From the NCBI GenBank assembly GCA_021323835.1, contig JAJPKI010000099.1, positions 1-8,483 on the forward strand: 8,483 bases of DNA, read 5' to 3'. Positions 1 through 6,776 of this stretch are shown here, one piece after another (position 1 is the first letter of the stretch; each line of letters starts with the position of its first letter). Under the pieces are notes generated by a model that made no database searches, had not been told where the DNA came from, and worked only from the letters and a program-made list of their open reading frames with translations. Made by a program: the position numbers and the translations under genes. The stretch comes from Verrucomicrobiota bacterium. Lineage in GTDB: Bacteria > Verrucomicrobiota > Verrucomicrobiia > Limisphaerales > UBA11358.

Positions 1-19
1 GAAGCTGTTGAAGAATTAA
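1..19 (+). CDS. 3' end of upstream gene, probably rnpA (partial)
   Basis: Only five codons and a stop are visible: frame 2 reads K-L-L-K-N followed by TAA at 17-19, which directly abuts the ATG of yidD at 20. A short basic/leucine-rich tail fits the C-terminus of RnpA, the protein subunit of RNase P, and the order rnpA-yidD-yidC is very widely conserved in bacteria. The identification therefore rests on gene order, not on recognisable sequence. A second frame is also open through this point, so the frame choice is itself an inference from the TAA-ATG junction. Confidence 0.4.
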
Positions 20-304
20 ATGAATTTGCTCCAAGCCATTTTGATTTTTGCGATTCGGATTTATCGCTGGACGATTTCGCCGGCGCAGATTTTTCTTTTT
101 GGCGCTGGCAGCGGCTGCCGCTTCACGCCGACTTGCTCGCAATACGCGGTTGAAGCAATTAAAACGCGCGGCGCAATTGCAGGAACATTTTTAGCGGCGA
201 AACGGATTTGCCGTTGTCATCCGTTTGGCAGTTGCGGGCATGATCCGATTTTGAAAAAGGAATTTAATTTGGGCTCGACGGAGTCTCGCCCCACCGAAAT
301 TTAA
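20..304 (+). CDS. yidD: YidD family membrane protein insertion efficiency factor
   Basis: YidD is a small membrane-associated protein that helps YidC insert inner-membrane proteins; its exact mechanism is not settled. The 94 residues match the usual family length of roughly 70-100. An amphipathic/hydrophobic N-terminal helix (about 2-27) contains the ISP motif (19-21). The family cysteine signature follows: G-C-R-F-T-P-T-C-S-Q-Y-A at 32-43 with C33 and C39, then the C-R-C-H-P-F stretch at 64-69 and G-H-D-P at 73-76. About 18 poorly conserved residues form the tail. The ATG at 20 is chosen because it abuts the preceding stop codon and gives the expected N-terminus. No clear Shine-Dalgarno site is seen, so translation may be coupled to the upstream gene. 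yidC begins 3 nt after the stop. Confidence 0.95.
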   Translation: MNLLQAILIFAIRIYRWTISPAQIFLFGAGSGCRFTPTCSQYAVEAIKTRGAIAGTFLAAKRICRCHPFGSCGHDPILKKEFNLGSTESRPTEI

Positions 305-307
305 CTC

Positions 308-2104
308 ATGGACAGAACTGGAATCATCGTTGTTTCGCTGTGCGTGGTGCTGCTGGGATTTTGGTTTTACACCACCACCAAGCAGGCACAACGTTTGCAA
401 CAGCAGCAGGCGGAATATCAGCGAACACATCCGCAAATCATTTCGACAAATGGAACGCAATCAGTGGCAGCAGCAAATACTTCAACGGCAACAATTTCTG
501 CTTCACCTTTCGACACAAATGCACCGGAGCAAACCATCGTCGTGACAAACAGTAGCGTCCGCTACACATTCACAACGCGCGGCGGTGGAATTAAATTAGT
601 AGAATTGCTCAATCATCCTGAAACCATTTCCTTGAAGTGGCAGACGAAAAATTCCAGCGCGACGAACGGCTTTGCGTCGCTGAACACGCACGCGCTGGTT
701 CCGGTGCTGGCGATTTTGGGCGATACGAATCTTGTCGGCGACGGCAATTTCGCTTTGACGAAAACGGATTACGGCGTTCGCGCGGAAAAAAATTTGCCGG
801 ACGGTTTGCGGCTGACGAAGGAATTTTATTTCGGCTCGAACTATTTGGTCAACGTAAGCGTGCGGTTTGAAAATGCGTCGGATAGCGCCATCGTGTTACC
901 GCAACAGCAATTCGTCGTCGGCACAGCGACGCCGATGGATGCTGACGACAATAATTTTTATACGGCAGCGATGTGGTTCGACGGCGCGAATCCGCAAAGT
1001 TGCGCTGCCTCGTATTTCAACACGAACACGACGGTGCTCGGCCTATTTCATCGCACGGTGAAAACGGAATATCGCGAAGGCGCGGGCAACGTGAATTGGG
1101 CGGCGGCGGAAAATCAATTTTTCGCGCTGCTGGCAATGACGAAATCGAATCAGCCGGCACAACAAATTCTGGCGACGCCGGTGACGTTGCCACCGTTGGC
1201 GGAAAACGCTTATCCGCCGGTAGGAATCCAGACGGCATTGATTTATCCGGCGCAGACGATTTCGGCGAATTCCAATTTCGAGCGGCAAATTATTCTTTAT
1301 GCCGGGCCGAAGGAATATCGAACGCTCGCGCGCATCGGCGAACAATTTCAAAATAATGCGGATGCGGCGATGAATTGGGGCAGCGGTTACATCAGCTTTT
1401 GGGGCGTTGGAACATTTTTCGCGAAATTACTTTTGGCGGGGATGAATTGGATTCACGACCTGTTCAAGGTCGGTTATGGCTGGGCGATTGTTTTGATTAC
1501 GATTTTTTTGCGTGCGGCGTTCTGGCCGTTGACGGCGGCGAGCACGCGTTCGATGAAACGCATGCAGGCGCTTGCGCCGGAAGTGAAGGCATTGAAGGAA
1601 AAATACAAAGACGACCCGCAGAAATTTACGCAGAAGCAAATGGAACTTTGGAAAAAAAACAAAGTCAGCCCGGTGAGCGGCTGTCTGCCGATGCTGATTC
1701 AAATGCCGGTGTTCTTTGGATTTCTGGCGATGATTCGATGCGCGATTGAATTGCGCGGCGCGCATTTCCTCTGGGTTACGGATTTGACGAAGCCGGACAC
1801 AATCTATTTGATTCCCGGACTCAATTTCCCGGTGAATCTGCTGCCGTTGCTGATGGTCGGCGTGATGGTGTGGCAGGCGCATTTGCAGCCGGTGTCGCCG
1901 GGCATGGACCCGTCGCAGCAAAAGATGATGCGTTACATGCCGCTGATGTTTTTGCTGTTTCTATACAATTATTCGTCGGGCATGGCGCTTTATATGACGG
2001 TGAGCACGGCGCTGGGAATTTTACAGATGAATTTGATGAAGAAACAATTTCCGCCGGTAGCGCCCGCTTCGCCATTGACGCCGTCGCAAAAATTGAAAAA
2101 ATAG
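308..2104 (+). CDS. yidC: Membrane protein insertase YidC (Oxa1 family, long Gram-negative form)
   Basis: YidC inserts proteins into the inner membrane, alone or with SecYEG, and acts as a chaperone. The 598 residues fit the long form. There is an N-terminal TM anchor (about 5-22), a Q/T/S/N-rich linker (about 25-70) and a periplasmic beta-sandwich domain (about 75-340). The Oxa1-like core follows from about 360. It has an amphipathic segment, then a TM helix with the expected groove arginine (R402, in the I-F-L-R-A-A-F-W-P-L-T stretch). Next come the cytoplasmic helical hairpin rich in K/E/Q (about 410-450), the G-C-L-P-M-L-I-Q-M-P motif opening the next TM, and further TM helices up to about 575. 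The C-terminal tail is short and basic (ends K-L-K-K). The gene sits 3 nt after yidD and 4 nt before jag, so the three are very probably co-transcribed. No Shine-Dalgarno site is evident. Nothing essential appears to be missing. Confidence 0.97.
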   Translation: MDRTGIIVVSLCVVLLGFWFYTTTKQAQRLQQQQAEYQRTHPQIISTNGTQSVAAANTSTATISASPFDTNAPEQTIVVTNSSVRYTFTTRGGGIKLVELLNHPETISLKWQTKNSSATNGFASLNTHALVPVLAILGDTNLVGDGNFALTKTDYGVRAEKNLPDGLRLTKEFYFGSNYLVNVSVRFENASDSAIVLPQQQFVVGTATPMDADDNNFYTAAMWFDGANPQSCAASYFNTNTTVLGLFHRTVKTEYREGAGNVNWAAAENQFFALLAMTKSNQPAQQILATPVTLPPLAENAYPPVGIQTALIYPAQTISANSNFERQIILYAGPKEYRTLARIGEQFQNNADAAMNWGSGYISFWGVGTFFAKLLLAGMNWIHDLFKVGYGWAIVLITIFLRAAFWPLTAASTRSMKRMQALAPEVKALKEKYKDDPQKFTQKQMELWKKNKVSPVSGCLPMLIQMPVFFGFLAMIRCAIELRGAHFLWVTDLTKPDTIYLIPGLNFPVNLLPLLMVGVMVWQAHLQPVSPGMDPSQQKMMRYMPLMFLLFLYNYSSGMALYMTVSTALGILQMNLMKKQFPPVAPASPLTPSQKLKK

Positions 2105-2108
2105 TCTT

Positions 2109-2552
2109 ATGCCCCAACCGAAAGCAGTTCTCGAAAAAATTCTGTCGTCGCTCGGATTTGAAGCGACGATTGAAGAACAAAAAATGGACGACGGCGTTTT
2201 GCTCGACGTGAAAACTGATGAGTCCGGGCGTTTAATTGGACGCCAGGGCCAAACGCTTTCAGATTTGCAATACATCACGAACCGCATTTTGTTCCAGCAA
2301 GATGCCAGTTCGCCGAAAGTAACGGTGGACGTGGGCGGTTATCGCTCGCAGGCGCGCGAAGCGCTCGTCAAAAAAGCGCAGGACGCCGCGGAAAAAGTTC
2401 GTCGCTGGGGCGACGCGGTGGAATTGGAACCGCTCAATGCGTTTGACCGCCGCGTGGTGCATCAAGCGCTCAAAGACGATCCGGACGTGGAAACAACGAG
2501 CGTGGAAGTGGACGGCACGGACAAAAAAGTAATCATTTTGCGTCCACGGTAA
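2109..2552 (+). CDS. jag: Jag/KhpB-type KH-R3H RNA-binding protein (no Jag_N domain)
   Basis: This is a probable cytoplasmic single-strand nucleic-acid-binding protein of the SpoIIIJ-associated (Jag/KhpB) family. In Gram-positive bacteria the family is linked to RNA binding, cell division and cell-wall regulation; its role in this lineage is not known. The 147 residues hold a KH-like domain with the G-R-L-I-G-R-Q-G-Q-T loop (40-49, GxxG at 44-47). They also hold a C-terminal R3H domain with the R-x3-H signature (R114 and H118) and a closing beta strand ending at R147. The N-terminal Jag_N domain found in Firmicutes homologues is absent; this shorter layout is seen in many other phyla. The start lies 4 nt after the yidC stop, which suggests translational coupling. 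A strong hairpin terminator begins 22 nt after the stop, so this is likely the last gene of the operon. Confidence 0.93.
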   Translation: MPQPKAVLEKILSSLGFEATIEEQKMDDGVLLDVKTDESGRLIGRQGQTLSDLQYITNRILFQQDASSPKVTVDVGGYRSQAREALVKKAQDAAEKVRRWGDAVELEPLNAFDRRVVHQALKDDPDVETTSVEVDGTDKKVIILRPR

Positions 2553-2570
2553 TAAAAATTTGTGGGGAAA

Positions 2571-2607
2571 TAAAAAAGCGCGGACAAAAATCCGCGCTTT
2601 ATTTTTT
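2571..2607. terminator. Bidirectional intrinsic terminator between jag and the lipoprotein gene
   Basis: A perfect 10-bp stem (2575-2584 pairing with 2591-2600, arms AAAGCGCGGA and TCCGCGCTTT) closes a 6-nt loop. An A-run lies on its left (2572-2577) and a T-run on its right (2602-2607), so either strand gives a GC-rich hairpin followed by U residues. It starts 22 nt after the jag stop on the plus strand and lies 18 nt after the lipoprotein stop on the minus strand. It therefore suits both convergent genes. Confidence 0.9.
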
Positions 2608-2618
2608 GCTCAAAAAAT

Positions 2619-2990
2619 TTATTGCACTTTCAATTTATACAACGGTGATGACGAGCTGCCGGGCTTCGGTCCGCCGAAATCGTTGTATTGATAATCGAAT
2701 TTGAAACGGAATTCCGTTTCATTGCCCGTCGGCGAAACCGGCACGTAACCTTCCCAGCGATTTGGCACCATCGGCACAGCGGTGAGCGGATAGGATTGGC
2801 CGTTGACCTGCACGTAAGCTTTGATGGTGTCCCAACGCAGCGATTGTTGCTCGGAATTGAATTGCACTTCAACCGGATAAAGATTGTTGGAATTGCGCGG
2901 CTGTTGCAACGGCGTCAAGCGCGTGAACTGCGAAGCGCAGCCTGTCAATATCAGCGCCAAAGTCAGTGGCAGAAATTTTTTCAAATTCAT
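2619..2990 (-). CDS. Small predicted lipoprotein of unknown function
   Basis: A 123-residue protein with a clear lipoprotein signal: M-N-L-K-K basic start, hydrophobic stretch 6-15 and lipobox L-T-G-C with the lipidated cysteine at C18. Signal peptidase II would give a mature protein of about 106 residues. The +2 residue is alanine (C-A-S), so outer-membrane delivery by Lol is plausible. The mature part has no further membrane helix. It is rich in N, Q, P, S and aromatic residues and alternates polar and hydrophobic residues, suggesting a small beta-sandwich; I do not recognise the family. It is monocistronic, converges on jag across a shared terminator, and its start lies 87 bp from the start of the divergent transporter gene. 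Shared control with that transporter is possible but unproven. Confidence 0.85.
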   Translation of the reverse strand: MNLKKFLPLTLALILTGCASQFTRLTPLQQPRNSNNLYPVEVQFNSEQQSLRWDTIKAYVQVNGQSYPLTAVPMVPNRWEGYVPVSPTGNETEFRFKFDYQYNDFGGPKPGSSSSPLYKLKVQ

Positions 2991-3077
2991 AGTTTCAGGT
3001 TACAAAGCTGCCGGAATTTGTAAAGTTGGATTTCAAGGCTTGAACGGCTGGCATTTTTTCGATATTCCTCTCGGCCT
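2991..3077. promoter_or_regulatory. Divergent intergenic region with a 13-bp palindrome
   Basis: These 87 bp separate the start codons of the lipoprotein gene (-) and the MFS transporter gene (+), so promoters for both should lie here. A perfect inverted repeat, TTCAAG-G-CTTGAA, sits at 3032-3044, 33 bp before the transporter ATG. It overlaps a weak -35-like TTGAAC (3040-3045). On the minus strand a TTTACA with a TAACCT 16 bp further on is a weak match to a promoter for the lipoprotein gene. None of the boxes is convincing alone, and neither start codon has a good Shine-Dalgarno site. Confidence 0.35.
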
Positions 3078-5255
3078 ATGAATTCCCAAAGCCAAAATTC
3101 TCCGGCTTCAAGCAATTACCGCTGGATTATTTGTGGGCTGCTTTTTTTTGCGACGACTTTTAATTACCTCGACCGTCAGGTCATCAGCTATTTGAAAGAT
3201 TATTTTTGCAGGCCGTCGCATCAGACGAGCGACCCGCAAACATTTTCGCGCGGCGATTTCATGGATTTGCCGTTATTTGCCTCAAAATTAAAAAATCCGA
3301 CGAACGCCGTGACGGTTTTTGTTAAAACGAATTTGTCCGATGCGACGCTTGCGGCGCTGACGAATTATCAAGGGCCGGCGTCAGACGCGACTCCGTTACA
3401 AACCAACCTCGTGCAGGATTTGAACAAAGTCATTTCCGGTCCGTCCATATTCGACGCACAACGCTTTACCGGAATTTCATTGCGGCCTGAAACTCAAAAG
3501 CTTCTCGATTCAAATCCGACCGGCGCGGAATTAATTCATCTCAACCGCTGGCTTTTGGATGATGCCTATCCAAATTCAATTTCCCGCGACGGCTTCGGCT
3601 GGTCGAACACGGATTTCGCAAATCTGACTTCGTTCTTCACTGCGTTTTACGCGGGCATGACGATTATTGCGGGCTGGATTATTGATAAAATCGGAACGAA
3701 AATCGGTTTGGCGCTTTCGCTCATCGTCTGGTCTATTTTCGGAATCCTCAACGCGTTTGTCGGACGACTTGTGATGATGCACGTGCTTGTGCGCAGCGCA
3801 TTTGCCATTGGCGAAGGCGGAAACTTTCCCGCGTCCATCAAAACGGTTGCCGAATGGTTTCCGAAACGCGAACGCGCGCTGGCAACGGGCATTTTCAATA
3901 GCGGTTCAAATTTTGGAGCGATGGTTGCCGCGCTGTTCGTGCCGTGGTGCATGATTCATTTTGGCGACGAGCTTGGCTGGAAAATGGCGTTCATCATCAC
4001 CGGCGCGGCGGGATTTTTGTGGCTGATTTTCTGGTTCTGGCTTTACGAAATTCCCGCAAGACAAAAACGATTGTCAAAAGCCGAATTCGATTACATCCAC
4101 AGCGACAAAGACGATGCGAAGGTGGAAGAAAAACCGGCAAAAGGCAGCGCATTTGGAAAAATGTTTTCTTTCGCCGGCAGAATTCCGCGCGCCACATTTT
4201 GGGGGACGACAATTCTCATCACTATTTTAACCACATTTATTTTCCTGATGACGACACTCCTCGTCGTTCCCAATGGAAAAATTTACGTTTATGGCCAGCC
4301 GGCGACGCTGGTGTTTCACAATGTTTTCGTTCTGCCTAATTCTAACGCTTACATTTTTGCTTTTCGCATTGTCTGGCTTGCGTTCATCGCGTGGATATTT
4401 CTCGCGCTGCAAGCCAAACGCTGGCATGACCTCGGAAAATCCGGCTGGCTGGGGTTAACCTGTTATCTGCCACTATCGGTTGGAATACATTTCATTTGGG
4501 GCCATGCTGCCGATGCCGCGTTGACAGCAGTGCTGGTCATCATCTTTCTCGCCCCGGGATTTAGCAGCGGTAATCTTGGTCAAAATAAATTCGGCAACGA
4601 ATCAACGCCCGGCGTGCTCGGCCATCGTCCAACGTGGTCGTTTTTCTGGGGCAAATTTCTTACCGACGGCATTTGGTGGTTTTATCTGTTCTGGCTGCCG
4701 GATTATTTGACCAAACAATTCAACATGACCAAGCATGACATCATGATGCCGACGTTTATTGTTTACGGCATCGCCATCATCGGCAGCGTTTACGGCGGCA
4801 GCATACCGCTCACGCTCATCAAACGCGGCATGCCGGTTTACAGAGCGCGAATGCTGGCGATGTTCCTCATCGCACTCGCGCCGTTGTGCGTGCTCTCGAC
4901 ACAATACTTCGGCAACGTCGGTCATTTCGGCACTACTTGGGCGCCCATTCTCGCCATCACGATGATTTGTATCGGCGCCGCCGCGCATCAGGCGTGGTCG
5001 GCAAATTTGTTCACGACCGTTTCCGATATGTTTCCGAAAAAAACTGTCGGCTCCGTCACCGGCATCGGCGCAATGGCCGGTGGACTCGGCGGTGTGCTGG
5101 TGCAACAATTGGCCGGCGGACTGAACGATGCGTTCAAAGCGACACCGCAAATCGCGTATCTTATTATGTTCATCGTTTGCGCGTTGAGCTATTTGATTGC
5201 GTGGGCGATCATGAAAGCACTCGTGCCGCGCCACCAAACAGTTACCGATATTTAA
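3078..5255 (+). CDS. MFS hexuronate-type transporter with an inserted DUF805 domain and a large TM1-TM2 insertion
   Basis: Predicted inner-membrane symporter of the anion:cation symporter (ACS/ExuT-like) branch of the MFS, probably importing a hexuronate given the uxaC neighbour. TM1 is about 16-30, followed by the N-Y-L-D-R-Q motif (29-34). MFS motif A is at 199-209 (G-W-I-I-D-K-I-G-T-K-I). The G-E-G-G-N-F-P stretch (245-251) and E-W-F-P-K-R-E-R are typical of ACS members. The core is interrupted twice. About 44-172 is a soluble, probably periplasmic insertion. About 356-508, between TM6 and TM7, is a DUF805 domain with G-R-I-P-R-A-T-F-W, then K-R-W-H-D-L-G-K-S-G-W, and a final P-G-F with N-K-F-G-N, spanning about four TM helices. 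The second MFS half runs from about 515 to 715. Subtracting the inserts leaves about 445 residues, normal for the family. The substrate is inferred from context only. Confidence 0.9.
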   Translation: MNSQSQNSPASSNYRWIICGLLFFATTFNYLDRQVISYLKDYFCRPSHQTSDPQTFSRGDFMDLPLFASKLKNPTNAVTVFVKTNLSDATLAALTNYQGPASDATPLQTNLVQDLNKVISGPSIFDAQRFTGISLRPETQKLLDSNPTGAELIHLNRWLLDDAYPNSISRDGFGWSNTDFANLTSFFTAFYAGMTIIAGWIIDKIGTKIGLALSLIVWSIFGILNAFVGRLVMMHVLVRSAFAIGEGGNFPASIKTVAEWFPKRERALATGIFNSGSNFGAMVAALFVPWCMIHFGDELGWKMAFIITGAAGFLWLIFWFWLYEIPARQKRLSKAEFDYIHSDKDDAKVEEKPAKGSAFGKMFSFAGRIPRATFWGTTILITILTTFIFLMTTLLVVPNGKIYVYGQPATLVFHNVFVLPNSNAYIFAFRIVWLAFIAWIFLALQAKRWHDLGKSGWLGLTCYLPLSVGIHFIWGHAADAALTAVLVIIFLAPGFSSGNLGQNKFGNESTPGVLGHRPTWSFFWGKFLTDGIWWFYLFWLPDYLTKQFNMTKHDIMMPTFIVYGIAIIGSVYGGSIPLTLIKRGMPVYRARMLAMFLIALAPLCVLSTQYFGNVGHFGTTWAPILAITMICIGAAAHQAWSANLFTTVSDMFPKKTVGSVTGIGAMAGGLGGVLVQQLAGGLNDAFKATPQIAYLIMFIVCALSYLIAWAIMKALVPRHQTVTDI
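3207..3593 (+). other. Soluble insertion of about 128 residues between TM1 and TM2 of the transporter
   Basis: This encodes residues about 44-172. ACS-family transporters normally have only a short loop between the L-D-R-Q motif and the G-W-S segment that opens TM2. The insert has no hydrophobic helix. Its second half (about 110-170) contains N-L-V-Q-D-L-N-K, S-I-F-D-A-Q-R-F, L-R-P-E-T-Q and L-N-R-W-L-L-D-D-A-Y-P. From memory, this resembles a segment seen in exported proteins of Verrucomicrobiota and related phyla, but I cannot confirm that here. With the standard N-in MFS topology it would face the periplasm. Confidence 0.75.
4143..4601 (+). other. DUF805 domain embedded in the MFS central loop
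   Basis: This marks the part of the transporter gene encoding residues about 356-508. The usual DUF805 landmarks appear in order: an F-S-F-x-G-R-x-x-R-x-x-F-W start, a hydrophobic region, the R-x-H-D-x-G-K-S-G-W motif (here K-R-W-H-D-L-G-K-S-G-W), two more hydrophobic stretches, and a P-G-x2-x-N-x-F-G end. DUF805 proteins are normally short free-standing membrane proteins of unknown function. An even number of helices (about four) would leave both ends cytoplasmic, as the MFS central loop requires. Confidence 0.88.
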
Positions 5256-5260
5256 TTTCG

Positions 5261-5310
5261 AAAACAAAAAATCCCGTTGAAGTTACGGCTTCAACGGGAT
5301 TTTGCTTTTT
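5261..5310. terminator. Bidirectional intrinsic terminator between the transporter gene and uxaC
   Basis: A perfect 15-bp stem (5268-5282 pairing with 5289-5303, arms AAAATCCCGTTGAAG and CTTCAACGGGATTTT) encloses the 6-nt loop TTACGG. A-rich sequence precedes it (5261-5267) and T-rich sequence follows (5306-5310). It begins 12 nt after the transporter stop on the plus strand. On the minus strand it begins 13 nt after the uxaC stop. It can therefore end transcription from both sides. Confidence 0.92.
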
Positions 5311-5316
5311 CAAATC

Positions 5317-6723
5317 TTACGCCGGAAACTGAAAATAATTTTTCGCGTTCCGATAACAAACATCTTCCAGCAAATTCGTCAGCCAATCCCGACGGTCGGG
5401 TAAACGTCCGCTTTCAACGTCTTTGCCAAGCATGTCGCAGAGGATGCGTCGAAAATATTCGTGGCGCGGAAATGAAAGGAACGAACGCGAATCGGTCAAC
5501 ATCCCGACGAAGCGGCTCAACAATCCCAAATCCGAAAGCGCGTCGAGCTGCTGGCGAATTCCGTTTTCCTGGTCGAGGAACCACCACGCCGCGCCATATT
5601 GCAATTTTCCCGCGCTCGAACCGTCTTGAAAACTGCCCGGCATTCCCGCGAACAAATACGTGTCCGCCGGATTCAAATTGTAAATGATGGTCTTGGGCAA
5701 TTTACCGATGCGGTCGAGGCGGTCCAAATAACGCGCGAGCGATTGACCTTGTTTGAAATCGCCAATCGTGTCGCAACCCGTGTCCGCGCCGAGTTTTGCG
5801 GCGACGCGTGAATTCGGGTCGCGCAATGCGCCGAGATGCAATTGTTTCACCCAATTTTTTTCCGCATCAAGCACGCCAAAATATTCCATCATGAACGATG
5901 TGAAACGGTCGGTGTCTTCCGATGAAGCTGCTTTGCCTTTGAGTGCAGCCGCGAAAATTGTTCCGGCTGTTTTTTCCGTGCAATCGAGCGACGGCATTTG
6001 GTTCAAGCCGTGGTCGGAAAGTCGGCTGCCATTCGCGTGAAAATAATCATGCTGCTGTTTCAGCGCTTTCAAAAATCCTTTGAACGTCGTGGCATTTGTT
6101 CCTGCGGCATCGCTCAAACTTTTCACCCATTTCTTAAATCGTTCCGGCGAATTGACGCGCAGCGCGTTATCGGGACGAAAGGCCGGAAACACTTTCACCT
6201 TCCAGCCGGATTTTTTAATGGCTTTGTGATATTCGAGATTGTCGGCGGGGTCGTCCGTCGTGCAAACGACTTTGACGTTCATTTTTTCGATGAGGCCGCG
6301 CACGGAATAGCCCGGCTGTTTGAGCAAGCGGCTCGTTTCTTCCCAAATTTCTTTCGCGGTCGTTTCGTCGAGCAATTTTTCGATGCCGAAGTAGCGCTGC
6401 AATTCCAAATGCGACCAATGAAACAGCGGATTGCGCAGCGTCTTCGGAACCGTCGCCGCCCATGCGTTAAATTTTTCGCGCGCGCTGGTTTCGTTGCCGG
6501 TAATTAATTTTTCCGGCACGCCGTTCGCACGCATCGCGCGCCATTTGTAATGGTCGCCGCCAAGCCACGGCTCGTGGATATTTTCAAATTGTTTATCTTC
6601 TGCCAAATCCTTTGGCGAAAGATGATTGTGGTAATCGATTATGGGCTGGCTTGCCGCCGTGCCGTGATACAGTTCGCGGGCGACGTTATTCGAGAGCAAA
6701 AAATCTTTGTCGCAGAATTTCAT
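5317..6723 (-). CDS. uxaC: Glucuronate/uronate isomerase UxaC
   Basis: UxaC (EC 5.3.1.12) is a cytoplasmic enzyme of the amidohydrolase-like superfamily. It interconverts D-glucuronate with D-fructuronate and D-galacturonate with D-tagaturonate. The 468 residues are the normal length. Family signatures are present from end to end: D-Y-H-N-H-L at 30-35 (H32 and H34 as probable metal ligands), C-T-T-D-D-P at 154-159, S-D-H-G-L at 236-240, H-L-G at 296-298 followed by R301, K-L-Q-Y-G-A-A-W-W at 373-381, and L-T-D-S-R-S-F-L-S-F-P-R-H-E-Y at 409-423. The start is fixed by the typical M-K-F-C-D-K-D-F-L-L opening; no Shine-Dalgarno site is seen upstream. The gene lies 83 nt downstream of the SDR gene on the same strand, so the two are probably co-transcribed. 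The transporter converges on its 3' end. Confidence 0.97.
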   Translation of the reverse strand: MKFCDKDFLLSNNVARELYHGTAASQPIIDYHNHLSPKDLAEDKQFENIHEPWLGGDHYKWRAMRANGVPEKLITGNETSAREKFNAWAATVPKTLRNPLFHWSHLELQRYFGIEKLLDETTAKEIWEETSRLLKQPGYSVRGLIEKMNVKVVCTTDDPADNLEYHKAIKKSGWKVKVFPAFRPDNALRVNSPERFKKWVKSLSDAAGTNATTFKGFLKALKQQHDYFHANGSRLSDHGLNQMPSLDCTEKTAGTIFAAALKGKAASSEDTDRFTSFMMEYFGVLDAEKNWVKQLHLGALRDPNSRVAAKLGADTGCDTIGDFKQGQSLARYLDRLDRIGKLPKTIIYNLNPADTYLFAGMPGSFQDGSSAGKLQYGAAWWFLDQENGIRQQLDALSDLGLLSRFVGMLTDSRSFLSFPRHEYFRRILCDMLGKDVESGRLPDRRDWLTNLLEDVCYRNAKNYFQFPA

Positions 6724-6738
6724 AAATCAATTTCGCAG

Positions 6739-6758
6739 CAACCGATGCAAATCGGTTG
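6739..6758. repeat. Perfect inverted repeat just upstream of uxaC
   Basis: CAACCGAT and ATCGGTTG (8 bp each) flank a 4-nt centre, GCAA on the plus strand, 16-35 nt before the uxaC ATG. It could be an operator for a dimeric regulator, such as a LacI- or GntR-type uronate repressor, or an RNA hairpin in the SDR-uxaC leader. There is no U-run after it in the direction of transcription, so it is not a standard terminator. Confidence 0.5.
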
Positions 6759-6776
6759 ATTAAGCCTGTGTAATTA

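Noticed and set aside
1427..1921. Minus-strand open frame opposite the YidC core
   Set aside because: It has an R/H/Q-rich composition and lies opposite the strongly conserved insertase domain.
3078..5255. Transporter gene as an assembly or frameshift artefact joining several genes
   Set aside because: The frame is uninterrupted. The MFS core is of normal length and order once the inserts are removed, and both DUF805 edges fall in a natural loop. A real fusion is the simpler reading.
4602..5267. Long open frame of 221 codons antisense to the 3' part of the transporter gene
   Set aside because: The translation is rich in R, H and E without any recognisable motif. It lies entirely opposite a well-conserved MFS C-terminal half, so it is a by-product of that gene's codon use.
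5998..6507. Plus-strand open frame of 169 codons opposite uxaC
   Set aside because: It is the complementary reading of conserved UxaC sequence, rich in F and R, with no independent motifs.
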